Assembly (NCBI GenBank): GCA_913020245.1
Contig: CAJWAD010000010.1
Location: 1-56,965, forward strand
Direction: 5' to 3'
Length of the DNA: 56,965 nucleotides
DNA from: an uncultured Oleiphilus sp.
GTDB lineage: Bacteria; Pseudomonadota; Gammaproteobacteria; Pseudomonadales; Oleiphilaceae
Shown: one piece after another, positions 8,714 to 18,186 of the stretch
How the letters are laid out: each line of letters opens with the position of its first letter
How positions within the stretch are numbered: position 1 is the first letter of the stretch
The notes under the pieces: model-generated
Databases searched by the model: none
The model's input: only the letters and a program-made list of their open reading frames with translations
Told to the model about the DNA's origin: nothing
Position numbers and translations under genes: made by a program

Positions 8714-9089
8714 GGGTGGTACCTTTTTTATCGACAGGCACGGTAGGTGTCACCAACGTCTGTGCGCATTTTACGCCTCGGTTTTTATAATCGACCAATA
8801 AGCCTTCCATGCCAGCGTTCTTGTCTGAGCGCAGAAACACGTAGCCTTCTTGGCAAAAGGCACTCTGATGCGAGGGTTTTGGTGATAAGCGATATACCTC
8901 GGTGTCCTGATCTTCGGTTTTTTCAGGAATCATGACAACTTTATACTCACTAAGTATGTATTGCGCTTTTGCTTCGGTGTGTTTGATCTTTCCTTGCCAG
9001 TCAAGTATTCCAACGGTGGCAACAAGAGTGAGCGCACACGCGACGATAAGGGTAGATTTTTTAACCGTATTTGCTCGCTGATCACTCAT
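8703..9089 (-). CDS. Small single-span membrane protein, unknown function
   Basis: I do not recognise a family. From the chosen ATG at 9089 it has about 128 residues: a short basic N-terminus (MSDQRANTVKKS), one transmembrane helix (LIVACALTLVATVGILDW) and a soluble, probably periplasmic domain. That domain has two cysteines, in AFCQEGYVF and GVKCAQTL, that could form a disulfide. An upstream ATG at 9155 would add 22 residues before the anchor and is less likely. It overlaps cmoA by 11 bp, so it is probably co-transcribed with cmoAB. No function can be assigned. Confidence 0.65.
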   Translation of the reverse strand: MSDQRANTVKKSTLIVACALTLVATVGILDWQGKIKHTEAKAQYILSEYKVVMIPEKTEDQDTEVYRLSPKPSHQSAFCQEGYVFLRSDKNAGMEGLLVDYKNRGVKCAQTLVTPTVPVDKKGTTHEP

Positions 9090-9195
9090 TAGAACAGACC
9101 TATTAATGTAAGTTTGAGATCGTTTTATCGACTTAACATTTGACACAACTGTCACACATTAAACCTTGAATAAAATATGGAATGAATTGTAGAGC

Positions 9196-10173
9196 CTAGG
9201 GAACGAGTTTCAAGGGCGGCTCGTCAAGTGTTGCGAACTGTTCACGCAACTCTAGTATATGTTGGGACCAGTAGCGCTCGGTATTAAACCAAGGAAAGTG
9301 CATCGGAAACGCAGGGTCTTCCCAGCGACGAGCGAGCCACGCGGCATAGTTCATCATGCGCATCGTGCGCAGAGTCTCTATTAACCGTAATTGTGTTGGA
9401 TCGAACTCAAAGAACTCTTCGTAACCCTCGATAAACTCAATGAGCTGACTTGTTTGTTGTTGTCTGTCACCGGAGAGCATTAGCCAAATATCTTGAATAG
9501 CAGGGCCGTTGATACAATCGTCAAAATCAACAAAATGCGCCAGATTATCCCGCCATAAAATGTTACCGATATGGCAGTCACCATGTAAGCGGATTTCATC
9601 ATAGTCTACGGTTTCCCAGATTCGCCGCATTTTTTCAATTAAGTCTGCGCTGAGTGAAGAGTATGCTTCTAAAAGTGAGGCTGAAAGAAAATTGTTATTT
9701 AGCAAAAAGTTTCGACTGTTTTCCGCCCAGGTGTCTAGCGACAATGAACGCCGTTTGACAAAGGGTGTGGCTGAACCTACTTGGTGCAAACGGCCAATGT
9801 TTCTGCCAATACGAAACAAGGTGTCATGGTTGTCAATTTCGGGGGCATAGCCGCCTTGTCGTCGAAATAAGGCAAAATCAAACCCATCAAAATGGTGTAG
9901 CGTTTTCCCCGCGTATTCCACCGGAGGGATCACTGAGATGTCTTGCTTTGCCAGCGCCAAGGTAAAATCATGCTCTTCTTGAATCGCGCCTGCTGACCAT
10001 CGCCCGGGTCGATAAAATTTGGCAATAATTGGCGTCCCTTGCTCTATGCCTACTTGGTAGACGCGATTTTCATAACTGTTTAATGGGAAAATGCGTTGGT
10101 CACTCCATAATCCCATCGACTCTACGGCATCCATTACCATGTCTGGTGTTAGTTTTTCGTATGGATGCTGCAC
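9196..10173 (-). CDS. srkA: Stress response kinase SrkA (YihE), Ser/Thr kinase
   Basis: A 325-residue aminoglycoside-phosphotransferase-fold kinase of the YihE/SrkA type. FPLNSYENRVYQV near 29-41 is the glycine-poor N-lobe loop. RLHGDCHIGNILW holds catalytic Asp199 and Asn204, and HFVDFDDC holds metal-binding Asp216. The C-terminal ending MHFPWFNTERYW is characteristic of the family. In E. coli SrkA protects against envelope-stress-linked cell death. It has its own intergenic space on both sides. Confidence 0.92.
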   Translation of the reverse strand: MQHPYEKLTPDMVMDAVESMGLWSDQRIFPLNSYENRVYQVGIEQGTPIIAKFYRPGRWSAGAIQEEHDFTLALAKQDISVIPPVEYAGKTLHHFDGFDFALFRRQGGYAPEIDNHDTLFRIGRNIGRLHQVGSATPFVKRRSLSLDTWAENSRNFLLNNNFLSASLLEAYSSLSADLIEKMRRIWETVDYDEIRLHGDCHIGNILWRDNLAHFVDFDDCINGPAIQDIWLMLSGDRQQQTSQLIEFIEGYEEFFEFDPTQLRLIETLRTMRMMNYAAWLARRWEDPAFPMHFPWFNTERYWSQHILELREQFATLDEPPLKLVP

Positions 10174-10218
10174 AAATCGCGTTCCTTTTTTTTAGTAGAC
10201 AAGCTTTTGTCGATTTTG

Positions 10219-11295
10219 TTAACGAAAAAAATCGAGTTGCATGACATCGGCTTTATATTCGTTTAGCCGGACGCCGAGCCCGAGCAGTCTAACGGGCTTG
10301 CCTTGCCGTTGCCAAGCTTTTAAAAGCATGCGTTCAAAGGACGTTATGTTTTGCCAGGTATGTTCAGATGCCGATAAGCTCTCCTCAAGCGTGGTTTGGG
10401 TAAAGTCGGTGAATTTTACTTTTACGAATCGCTTTTGAATATGCGTATCTGCATCGAGTTTTTTACTCCGTTCGATTAGTTGCGCATAAAGTTCTTGGCC
10501 CTTTTCTAGTAGTTCACTCTGGGTGTTGAGATCCTGCTCGAACGTGTTTTCGATTGATAATGATTTTCTATGTCGTTCGCTTTGAACTGGACGATCATCA
10601 CGGCCAAATGATAGTTCGTACAAGCGTTGACCGTATTTGCCAAATTTCTCAATCAGCAAGTTAAAGTCTATGGTTTGCAGATCAGCACAAAGCTCAATGC
10701 CAAGACGCTTCAGTCTCTGGGCAGTCACTTTCCCGACGCCATTAATTTTTCTAACTGGCAAGTCGCGCACAAAGTTCGAGACTTGTTCTGGTCGCAGAAC
10801 GAACAAACCCTCAGGTTTTTGCCAATCACTAGCTACTTTGGCAAGAAATTTATTGGGTGCAATACCCGCAGAAACTGTAATACCGAGATCTTGTTTTATG
10901 CGGGCTTGGATGTCTTTTGCAATCAGTGTGGCGCTGCCCCGAAATAATTTACTATCAGAGACATCAAGATAGGCTTCATCAAGTGATAAGGGTTCAATTA
11001 AGTCTGTATAGTGGCTGAATATTTCATGCATTCTTTGTGAGCATTCGCGGTAGGCCGCGAAGCGTGGCCGAACAAAAATTAAGTGTGGGCAACGTTTTTG
11101 TGCTTGCTTTGCGCTCATCGCTGAATGCACGCCAAAGGCCCGTGCCGCATAGTTGCAGGTGGCAACGACGCCTCTGCCTCCCGGTCGACCACCGACAGCA
11201 AGCGGATGATCCCGTAGTTCTGGATTATCGCGCATTTCGATCGCGGCATAAAATGCATCGGCGTCGATATGAATTATTTTGCGAGTGATCGGCAT
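10219..11295 (-). CDS. dinB: DNA polymerase IV DinB
   Basis: A Y-family translesion polymerase of 358 residues. HIDADAFYAAIE holds Asp11 with the aromatic steric-gate position nearby, and SLDEAYLDVS (104-113) holds the catalytic Asp106-Glu107. The thumb HhH segment (VRKINGVGKVTAQRLKRLGI) and little-finger domain follow. It lacks the usual C-terminal QL(S/D)LF clamp motif as such, but ends MQLDFF, which can serve as the beta-clamp site. I found no LexA-type CTG-N10-CAG box in the 127 bp upstream, so SOS control is not evident. Confidence 0.95.
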   Translation of the reverse strand: MPITRKIIHIDADAFYAAIEMRDNPELRDHPLAVGGRPGGRGVVATCNYAARAFGVHSAMSAKQAQKRCPHLIFVRPRFAAYRECSQRMHEIFSHYTDLIEPLSLDEAYLDVSDSKLFRGSATLIAKDIQARIKQDLGITVSAGIAPNKFLAKVASDWQKPEGLFVLRPEQVSNFVRDLPVRKINGVGKVTAQRLKRLGIELCADLQTIDFNLLIEKFGKYGQRLYELSFGRDDRPVQSERHRKSLSIENTFEQDLNTQSELLEKGQELYAQLIERSKKLDADTHIQKRFVKVKFTDFTQTTLEESLSASEHTWQNITSFERMLLKAWQRQGKPVRLLGLGVRLNEYKADVMQLDFFR

Positions 11296-11422
11296 AATTA
11301 TTCAGTTCATAAAGTCAACGAACATGTAGGTTAAAGAAATAATACGCCAAAATCTGCAATGAGTGCGTAGGAGATGCCCAGTTTTTCGATTACCCTAGGG
11401 CTTGCGGTTTAATTGAATACGA

Positions 11423-12586
11423 ATGCACACAAACGTGGTAGGTGTAAAACAAGTGGAACGCTATCAGGTAGATACCTTGGTTATCGGCGCAGGCGTGATT
11501 GGTATCGCAACGGCCCGTGCATTAGCGTTGGCCGGACACAAGGTCTGGTTGTTGGAAAGAGAGTCCTCCGTCGCGAGTGTTACATCGGCCCGCAACAGTG
11601 AAGTTATTCATGCCGGTATTTATTATCCAAAAAATTCGCTAAAAGCGAAACTATGTGTGCGCGGTAAACATCTACTTTATGAATTTTTAAAACGTCGAGG
11701 TATTCCTCATCGCCGTTGTGGCAAATTAATTGTTGCCTCGTCATCAGATATGGCAAAATTGGAGGGCATTTGTCATAACGCGAAGGAAAATGGCGTCACA
11801 GATTTAAGTTATCTTAATCGCGATGCATTGCTGGCACTTGAGCCTCAGCTGAATGCGACGGGCGCCTTGTTGTCGCCAAGCACAGGCATCTTGGATAGCC
11901 ATGCCTTTATTCAATGTTTATTAGCCGATGCCGAGCACGCTGGTGTTGAGATGGTGTTAGCGTCTGAGCTGCAAGCCAAGCAATTGCGGCCTTCTAATTT
12001 TGAATTTGAACTAACGGGTCATAATGCACTTTTGCAGGCCAATAAAGTGGTGAATGCGGCAGGATTAGATGCGATTACCTTGTTAAGCGAGGGGGCCGGC
12101 TTTCCGCAGCAGCACCTCCCTAAACCTTATTTTGCAAAAGGCTCCTATTTTTCCTATTCGGGGACGATACCTTTTAAGCATCTGATTTATCCGATTCCTG
12201 AGGAGGGTGGGCTCGGTGTGCACCTTACCCTAGATATAGCGGGTGCAGGTAAGTTTGGACCGGATGTCGAGTGGTTAGATCATGTACCCTCACGTTTCAC
12301 AAATTTCGATTATTCAGTTTCAAGTGCTAAACACTTTGCATTCGTCGAAGCTGTGCGTAAATTTTGGCCGAGTATTGATGACTCAAAATTAAATGCTGAT
12401 TATGCAGGTTTGCGACCGAAGTTAAGCGGGCCGGGCCAGGCTTTCGCTGATTTTATGATCCAAGATGAGAGTGAACATGGTCTTACTGGTATGATTAATC
12501 TATTTGGTATTGAATCCCCGGGGTTAACGGCATCACTCTCGATAGCTGAAACCGTTGCAAAACGCTTGTCGATGTTTCAAGGTTAA
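11423..12586 (+). CDS. FAD-dependent oxidoreductase, L-2-hydroxyglutarate oxidase-like
   Basis: A 387-residue DAO-fold flavoprotein. LVIGAGVIGIATARALALAG is the N-terminal FAD-binding loop, followed by EVIHAGIYYPKNSLKAKLCV, which is characteristic of the LhgO/L2HGDH family. The C-terminus has YAGLRPKLSGPG and LFGIESPGLTASL. Relatives oxidise L-2-hydroxyglutarate to 2-oxoglutarate with electrons going to the quinone pool. The specific substrate here is inferred. A GTG at 11453 gives a start closer to the conserved core. The stop abuts the end of convergent comF with no intergenic base. Confidence 0.82.
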   Translation: MHTNVVGVKQVERYQVDTLVIGAGVIGIATARALALAGHKVWLLERESSVASVTSARNSEVIHAGIYYPKNSLKAKLCVRGKHLLYEFLKRRGIPHRRCGKLIVASSSDMAKLEGICHNAKENGVTDLSYLNRDALLALEPQLNATGALLSPSTGILDSHAFIQCLLADAEHAGVEMVLASELQAKQLRPSNFEFELTGHNALLQANKVVNAAGLDAITLLSEGAGFPQQHLPKPYFAKGSYFSYSGTIPFKHLIYPIPEEGGLGVHLTLDIAGAGKFGPDVEWLDHVPSRFTNFDYSVSSAKHFAFVEAVRKFWPSIDDSKLNADYAGLRPKLSGPGQAFADFMIQDESEHGLTGMINLFGIESPGLTASLSIAETVAKRLSMFQG

Positions 12587-13360
12587 TTATTTGTTTTTGG
12601 GTTTTGCCGTGCGGGCGAGACTCCAGACCGCCACATACTCTACGCCCTTCTTTTTTAACAGATTCGCAGCCGCTTCAATGGTCGCGCCGGTCGTTACCAC
12701 ATCGTCGAATAGTGCCACCCGTCTCGGCAGGTCTCTGACTTTTGGATTAATTTGAAAGCATTCACTTAAATTATGAATGCGTTGTTTTTTGCTTAATGTG
12801 GCTTGCTGTTTATTTGGGTTAGGCTTTAACAGAATATCGGTTCGCAAATTGATATCTAACTGCTCAGAAAGCTCCATAGCTAGCAGGGTCGCCTGATTGA
12901 AGCCACGCTCTTTTAAGCGTTTTTTGTGCAGAGGGATGGGAATAATTGCCTCGACGTCTCGTGTCTGAGCAGAAAATTCGTCAATGATTAACGAGCATAA
13001 AGGTTTGCACAAATAACGATGGCCATCATATTTGAACTGCTGAATTAAACGGTCCACGGGAAAGTCGTAAATAAAAACACTCAAGCTATCATCAAAACTG
13101 GGGGGGTGGCTCATGCATTCTGGACAAATCGATACAGTCTGGCTCATGGGTACTGCGCAGCGCTGACAGCACTTATTATTATAGGGTAGATCCGCTAAAC
13201 AGGATCGGCAAAGGTAATTGTTTGCCCGGCTTGTGATAAGGCGTGCGTTGCACAACCCGCATTCTGTATTCCATTCGCGTGGGCGGATTAACGCCTTTGC
13301 CCTAAAGTTGTTAACCAAAGCCTGCAATTTGGTTGACAACTTATTTCTCCGACCTATCAT
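12587..13360 (-). CDS. comF: ComF-family phosphoribosyltransferase-like protein
   Basis: A 257-residue ComF/GntX-type protein. Cysteines at 34/37, 51/54, 64/65/68 and 79/82 form two likely zinc-binding knuckles, followed by a type I PRTase domain. IPIPLHKKRLKERGFNQA and VALFDDVVTTGAT (215-227, the PRPP-binding loop) are the family landmarks. ComF proteins are needed for natural DNA uptake in some bacteria, but many hosts show no competence. The first 18 codons overlap a predicted BirA operator and bioB promoter on the other strand; the start codon itself lies in the bioB -10 box. Confidence 0.88.
   Translation of the reverse strand: MIGRRNKLSTKLQALVNNFRAKALIRPREWNTECGLCNARLITSRANNYLCRSCLADLPYNNKCCQRCAVPMSQTVSICPECMSHPPSFDDSLSVFIYDFPVDRLIQQFKYDGHRYLCKPLCSLIIDEFSAQTRDVEAIIPIPLHKKRLKERGFNQATLLAMELSEQLDINLRTDILLKPNPNKQQATLSKKQRIHNLSECFQINPKVRDLPRRVALFDDVVTTGATIEAAANLLKKKGVEYVAVWSLARTAKPKNK
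13308..13339. promoter_or_regulatory. BirA-type biotin operator
   Basis: TTGTTAACC (13308-13316) and GGTTGACAA (13331-13339) form a near-perfect palindrome with a 14-nt spacer. This matches the known proteobacterial BirA operator TTGTAAACC-N14/15-GGTTTACAA at 8 of 9 positions in each half. It lies about 135 bp before bioB and overlaps the -35 box described separately. Biotinyl-AMP-bound BirA would repress bioBFHCD here. The site is inside the comF coding region. Confidence 0.8.
13333..13360 (+). promoter_or_regulatory. Sigma-70 promoter of bioB
   Basis: A perfect -35 TTGACA (13333-13338), 16-bp spacer and -10 TATCAT (13355-13360) point toward bioB. The predicted leader is about 107 nt. The -35 falls within the right half of the BirA operator, the expected arrangement for repression. 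Confidence 0.7.
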
Positions 13361-13473
13361 GGCACTAGTTCCTTGTGCTACTTGTGTTTGGCGTTAGCTT
13401 CTACAGCGCGCTTCGCATCCTTGGAAGCTACCTATTATTATAACGAGCAATTTGGATTGAGAGGAAGCGGGCA

Positions 13474-14571
13474 ATGCCACTAACATTTGACGCGAAGTTA
13501 GGCGAGGTTCGGCACGACTGGACGAAACAACAAGTTACGGAGCTGATGGCGCTGCCATTTAATGATTTGTTGTTCAAATCGCAAATGGTACATCGGGCTA
13601 ACTTTGATCCAAATGAGGTGCAGGTTAGTACACTGCTCTCTATCAAAACAGGTGCTTGTCCGGAAGATTGCAAGTACTGCCCACAAAGCGGGCATTATAA
13701 TACCGGGTTAGCAAAGGAAAAACTGATGCAGGTCGAAGCTGTTTTAAAGAAAGCGGCTGAAGCGAAGGCAAAAGGTAGTAGTCGATTTTGTATGGGTGCC
13801 GCCTGGAAACATCCAAGCGACAAAGACCTCCCTTACGTATTAGAAATGGTAAAGGGCGTTAAAGAATTAGGCCTTGAGACGTGTATGACTCTGGGTATGT
13901 TGCGTGATGACCAGGCGGATGCCTTAGCAGATGCTGGCTTGGATTATTACAATCATAATCTTGACACGTCGCCGGATTTCTATGACAAAATTATCACCAC
14001 ACGCTCGTATCAAGATCGGCTCGATACTTTACAGCACGTGCGTGACGCCGGAATGAAAATCTGTAGCGGTGGCATCATCGGAATGGGTGAGCGTGAGAAA
14101 GATCGAATGGGCTTATTGGCTCAGTTGGCCAACTTACCGCAACAACCTGAGAGTGTGCCAATTAATATGCTTGTAAAAGTCGAAGGCACGCCGCTTGCGA
14201 ATGTTGAGGATATTGACCCATTCGATTTTGTTCGATGCATTGCCGTTGCGCGCATTATGATGCCTGCAAGTCATGTGCGACTGTCAGCGGGCCGTGAAGA
14301 AATGAGTGATGAAATGCAGGCTATGTGTTTTATGGCGGGTGCTAATTCGATTTTCTATGGCGAATGTCTGTTAACGACGCCAAATCCGGAAGCGCATGAA
14401 GACATGCAGCTATTTAAACGCTTAGGCTTACGCCCAGAGCAGCGAATTGAAAAATCAGATGAAGAGCAAGAAGCGGTGCTTAGTAAAGCGATTGCTCAAG
14501 ATCAAGAAGCAAAAAATCCATTGTTTTACGATGCAACACAGGCGGATGCTATTGCGTCGGTACAACATTGA
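13474..14571 (+). CDS. bioB: Biotin synthase BioB
   Basis: A radical-SAM enzyme that inserts sulfur into dethiobiotin to make biotin. [19 protein letters not shown] carries the CxxxCxxC cluster ligands Cys62, Cys66 and Cys69. [18 protein letters not shown] and [10 protein letters not shown] supply the remaining [2Fe-2S] and substrate-binding elements. The length of 365 residues is normal for gammaproteobacterial BioB. An AGAGGAAG ribosome site precedes ATG 13474. It leads a complete bioBFHCD operon. Confidence 0.97.
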   Translation: MPLTFDAKLGEVRHDWTKQQVTELMALPFNDLLFKSQMVHRANFDPNEVQVSTLLSIKTGACPEDCKYCPQSGHYNTGLAKEKLMQVEAVLKKAAEAKAKGSSRFCMGAAWKHPSDKDLPYVLEMVKGVKELGLETCMTLGMLRDDQADALADAGLDYYNHNLDTSPDFYDKIITTRSYQDRLDTLQHVRDAGMKICSGGIIGMGEREKDRMGLLAQLANLPQQPESVPINMLVKVEGTPLANVEDIDPFDFVRCIAVARIMMPASHVRLSAGREEMSDEMQAMCFMAGANSIFYGECLLTTPNPEAHEDMQLFKRLGLRPEQRIEKSDEEQEAVLSKAIAQDQEAKNPLFYDATQADAIASVQH

Positions 14572-14595
14572 ACTTAGCTATTAAGCAGGTTTTTT

Positions 14596-15786
14596 GTGCG
14601 CTTTAAGTCTTGGGATTGGCGTCAAACTCTTGAAGAGATTGAAGCGAGGGGGTTGAAGCGCCACAAACTGACCTTGGAAAGTGCGCAAGGGGTTCGTGTC
14701 AGGGTCGACGGTCGAACGTTTTTATCTTTTGCCAGCAACGATTATTTGTCGCTCGCCAATCATTTCGAGATTAAAGCCGCTGCAGAAGATGCGCTCAAGC
14801 GATTTGGCGTGGGCAGTGGTGCTTCCCATATGGTATTGGGTCATCATGCGGCTCATGCCGATTTAGAATCTGCGCTTGCAACGTTTACCCATCGGGAGAG
14901 GGCCATAACTTTTTCGACGGGGTATATGGCCAACTTGGCAATGGTTGCGAGCATAGCTGATTCAAAAACGCTTATTTTACAAGACAAGCTTAATCATGCA
15001 TCCCTAATTGACGCGGCGGCATTAAGTGGTGCGCGGAGCCAGCGTTATCTCCATAACAATTTACAGAGCCTTGAAAAGTACCTAGTAAAAGCGACCGAGA
15101 ATCCTGAATATGAAAAGGTCTTGGTATTGAGTGACGGCGTCTTTAGCATGGATGGCGATGTTGCAAAGCTTTGTTCATTATCTGAGCTGTGCCAGCGGTA
15201 TAATGCGTTATTGGCGGTAGATGATGCACACGGTTTTGGGGTGCTAGGCGAGCATGGCGGCGGTGTTGTCGAGCACTTCGGCTTAACTAGCCAGCAAGTA
15301 CCATTATTAGTGGGGACATTTGGTAAAGCCTTTGGTACGGCCGGTGCGTTCATTGCCGGTAATAACGAGATTATTGAGTATATTGAGCAAAAAGCACGCG
15401 CCTACATCTACACGACGGCTATGCCCCCAGCGATTGCGGCAGCGACGCAAAAGAGTTTATTTTTAATCGGGCGAGCGCATTCGGAACGAGCGCATCTCCA
15501 AAATTTAGGTCGTTTTTTTCGAGAGCAAGCAACCGATTTAGGGTTTGATGTGTTGCCCTCCGTCACCGCGATTCAGGGTGTATTGATCGGCGAAAGTACT
15601 GCCGTGATGTCGCTGGCGAATTATCTCAATATGCAGGGGATATTAGTCGGCGCAATCCGGCCACCGACTGTAGCGCCGGGTAAGGCTCGTCTGAGGATTA
15701 CCTTATGTGCTGATCATTCTCAAGTTGATGTGCAAAGACTAATCGACGCATTAGCGCGAGCAAAGCAAGAAGGCGTCATGCAATGA
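14596..15786 (+). CDS. bioF: 8-amino-7-oxononanoate synthase BioF
   Basis: A PLP enzyme condensing pimeloyl-ACP (or -CoA) with L-alanine. The 396-residue protein starts at GTG 14596. It shows FASNDYLSLA, GVGSGASHMVLGHHAAHADLE, VDDAHGFGVLGEHGGG and GTFGKAFG with Schiff-base Lys244. All are family signatures. The next gene bioH starts inside its final codons (4-nt ATGA overlap). Confidence 0.96.
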   Translation: MRFKSWDWRQTLEEIEARGLKRHKLTLESAQGVRVRVDGRTFLSFASNDYLSLANHFEIKAAAEDALKRFGVGSGASHMVLGHHAAHADLESALATFTHRERAITFSTGYMANLAMVASIADSKTLILQDKLNHASLIDAAALSGARSQRYLHNNLQSLEKYLVKATENPEYEKVLVLSDGVFSMDGDVAKLCSLSELCQRYNALLAVDDAHGFGVLGEHGGGVVEHFGLTSQQVPLLVGTFGKAFGTAGAFIAGNNEIIEYIEQKARAYIYTTAMPPAIAAATQKSLFLIGRAHSERAHLQNLGRFFREQATDLGFDVLPSVTAIQGVLIGESTAVMSLANYLNMQGILVGAIRPPTVAPGKARLRITLCADHSQVDVQRLIDALARAKQEGVMQ

Positions 15787-16589
15787 TTCGTCAAAAGCTC
15801 TTGTTCTTTAATGGTTGGTCATCACCAAGTCAGCCGTGGCAACAATTTCTGTCTTCTTGGTTTGAAGCCGGCCAATTTGAAGTGATCGATCTTCCGTTGA
15901 CTAGGGCTTTAAATCAGGGCTATGAAAGGGAACTTTGGTTTGCAGAGTTAACCAAGCGAATGGATACGCAGACGATCTTGGTTGGCTGGTCATTAGGGGG
16001 GCTGTTTGCGATTTTATTTGCTGCGTATTTGCAACGCCATAATCATCGCGGTTGTACCTCGCTAATCGTGATGATGACGGGACCAAGTTTTTTAAAACGA
16101 GGCTCATGGCATTCGGGTTTGGATATTGAGCCGTTCAACCAATTTAAAGTGCTGCTGATGGATGCGTTAGTCTCGAGTAAAAATACTAACTCCGTTGCCT
16201 CGACTACGCAGCTAATTAAACAGTTTTCCATGCTTTGTTGCTATCGAGAAAGCGACTACCGAGAAAACTTAAAGTATTTGCGGGGCGCTTATAAAGAAGC
16301 GGGAGGGCTGTCGGGACAGGCGCTTGAAACGGGTTTGACCTGTCTTCAAGAAATCGATGTAAGTAAAGAACTCGATCAGCTTGTGGAGGGGCGCAGAATA
16401 AGGGGCGAGGACAACAGCATATGCTTTGTTTTTGCCGATCAAGATGCCTTGGTTTCGAGGGGGGCGCATCAAGAGTTAATTCGGCGTTTCCCTAGTGTTA
16501 AAACGCGTATACTTTCAGGGAGCGCGCATTTTCCAGATACGCATGCACTGCATCAGTTAAAGCTTATACTGCAGGCTGAAATAAGATGA
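15783..16589 (+). CDS. bioH: Alpha/beta hydrolase, BioH-type pimeloyl-ACP methyl ester esterase
   Basis: A 268-residue hydrolase with VGWSLGGLFA, nucleophile Ser70 in G-x-S-x-G. A downstream FADQDALV supplies a likely Asp and SGSAHFPDT the His. BioH releases pimeloyl-ACP from its methyl ester, ending the BioC-BioH route. The sequence is divergent from E. coli BioH, and similarity alone is modest. Position between bioF and bioC with 4-nt overlaps on both sides makes the assignment strong. Confidence 0.85.
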   Translation: MIRQKLLFFNGWSSPSQPWQQFLSSWFEAGQFEVIDLPLTRALNQGYERELWFAELTKRMDTQTILVGWSLGGLFAILFAAYLQRHNHRGCTSLIVMMTGPSFLKRGSWHSGLDIEPFNQFKVLLMDALVSSKNTNSVASTTQLIKQFSMLCCYRESDYRENLKYLRGAYKEAGGLSGQALETGLTCLQEIDVSKELDQLVEGRRIRGEDNSICFVFADQDALVSRGAHQELIRRFPSVKTRILSGSAHFPDTHALHQLKLILQAEIR

Positions 16590-17455
16590 ACCTCCCAAAT
16601 CGCTTCAGTTCACCGGTTGCAGAGACACCTTCTGATAAGCAGTTGCTGATTAATATGTCGCAGAAGTCTGATGTATCGCGCTCTTTTGGGGCTGCGGCTG
16701 GTCATTATGAGGAATTTGCGCATTTACAGCGTTATATGGGGACTCAGCTTTTAAGAAAAACGCAAGCCGTATTGCCGATGCATACAAGATTTGAAACTTG
16801 CGTCGATTTGGGTTGCGGTACTGGCTTTTTTTCGCCAGAGGTTGCAGAGCTTTTCGGGGCTGAAAGCGTTATTGGTTTAGATATCTCCGAGGGTATGTTG
16901 CAGCAAGCGGTCAGTCATAAAGTTGATCTTAAAAGTGTGTACTTTACCGCCGGTGATGCGGAAGCCTTGCCTTTCGCGAATAATAGCTTGAACGCGGTGT
17001 TTTCAAATCTTGCCGTGCAGTGGTGTAAATCTGTTTCGGTTTTATTTGCGGAGCTGATGCGCAGCGTCGATTCGGGTGGTGTTGTCGCGTTGTCTACCCT
17101 GCTTGAAGGGTCTTTGGCTGAATTAAAGCAGTCTTGGGCAACGGTTGATGATGAGCAGCATGTAAATAGCTTTTTGGAGCTTGCTGACTATCGTAACGCA
17201 GCGGCAAGCATCGGCTTTGAATTGTTAGACATTGAACAAGAAACCATTACGCTTGAGTATGATCAAACGCTCGACTTGATGCGTGATCTCAAAGGCGTGG
17301 GAGCACATAATATTTCAACGGATCGGCCGAAGCATCTGACGGGTAAAAATAAAATAAAAAAGGTTGTGGATGCCTACGAGAACTATCGCTTAAATTCAGG
17401 GCGATTGCCCGCTACCTACCAGGCGGCTTATTTAGTTGTACGAAAGTGTTCATGA
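16586..17455 (+). CDS. bioC: Malonyl-ACP O-methyltransferase BioC
   Basis: A SAM methyltransferase of 289 residues that caps malonyl-ACP to start pimelate synthesis. CVDLGCGTGFFSPEVA is motif I; VIGLDIS, LPFANNSLNAVFSNLAVQWC and the C-terminal LMRDLKGVGAHN are BioC hallmarks. About 23 residues precede the usual MSQKSDVSRSFGAAAGHY start at ATG 16655. I kept the upstream ATG because it overlaps bioH by 4 nt, but the shorter form is equally possible. Confidence 0.93.
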   Translation: MNLPNRFSSPVAETPSDKQLLINMSQKSDVSRSFGAAAGHYEEFAHLQRYMGTQLLRKTQAVLPMHTRFETCVDLGCGTGFFSPEVAELFGAESVIGLDISEGMLQQAVSHKVDLKSVYFTAGDAEALPFANNSLNAVFSNLAVQWCKSVSVLFAELMRSVDSGGVVALSTLLEGSLAELKQSWATVDDEQHVNSFLELADYRNAAASIGFELLDIEQETITLEYDQTLDLMRDLKGVGAHNISTDRPKHLTGKNKIKKVVDAYENYRLNSGRLPATYQAAYLVVRKCS

Positions 17456-17496
17456 ATCAGCAGCGACACAAACTGAGAACTTAAGAGTGTAAATTA

Positions 17497-18180
17497 ATGG
17501 CGAAATTTTTCGTGGCAGGCACGGATACGGATGTTGGTAAAACGTTTGTGAGCTGCAGCATCCTCGAAGCGGCTAATGGTAGAGGTCTGCGTACGATTGG
17601 GCTAAAGCCGGTCGCAGCAGGAGGAGAGTTATTAAATGGTCAGCTTTGTAATGACGATGCGCTAGCGCTTCGTGAGACCATGAGTGTTGAATTACCTTAC
17701 GCACAAGTGAATCCTATTTGTTTGACAGCGGCCTGTTCGCCGCACATCGCGGCGGCAATTGAGCATAAAAAAATTACAGCATCACGTATTGTTGGATTTT
17801 GTCGCGGCGCGATGATGACCCCGAACGATTTATGCTTAATCGAGGGCGCCGGCGGTTGGCGCGTACCGATTAGCCCGCGCGAGACAATGGCAGATGTTGC
17901 CAGAAGTTTAAATTTACCGGTTATTCTTGTCGTGTCGATGCGTTTGGGTTGTATTAATCACGCGATGCTATCGGCAGAAAGCATTCGCAGAGACGGCCTG
18001 AGCATCGCAGGCTGGGTCGCAAATACTGTTCAATCAACGCCAATGATGTACTACGAGGAAAACTTACTTACTCTAAAATCTGCTCTCGATGCGCCGTTTG
18101 TCGGCGAGCTGCCTTACACGTCGAAGGGTGGGCCAAGAGCGGTGTGTAACGAGATAAGTCTAGAGGTATTAGAATTGTAA
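17497..18180 (+). CDS. bioD: Dethiobiotin synthetase BioD
   Basis: An ATP-dependent carboxylase/cyclase that closes the ureido ring of dethiobiotin. The 227-residue protein begins AKFFVAGTDTDVGKTFVSC, which contains the BioD P-loop with the catalytic lysine. LKPVAAGGE and EGAGGWRVPIS are the substrate and Mg2+ loops. It is the last gene of the operon, 41 bp after bioC, and a weak terminator follows. Confidence 0.95.
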   Translation: MAKFFVAGTDTDVGKTFVSCSILEAANGRGLRTIGLKPVAAGGELLNGQLCNDDALALRETMSVELPYAQVNPICLTAACSPHIAAAIEHKKITASRIVGFCRGAMMTPNDLCLIEGAGGWRVPISPRETMADVARSLNLPVILVVSMRLGCINHAMLSAESIRRDGLSIAGWVANTVQSTPMMYYEENLLTLKSALDAPFVGELPYTSKGGPRAVCNEISLEVLEL

Positions 18181-18186
18181 CGATTG

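Noticed and set aside
10627..10972. Two overlapping plus-strand frames within dinB
   Set aside because: Both lie wholly antisense to a well-supported dinB gene and have no recognisable protein features.
11296..11422. Possible LexA box before dinB
   Set aside because: No CTG-N10-CAG palindrome was found, so SOS control is not supported.
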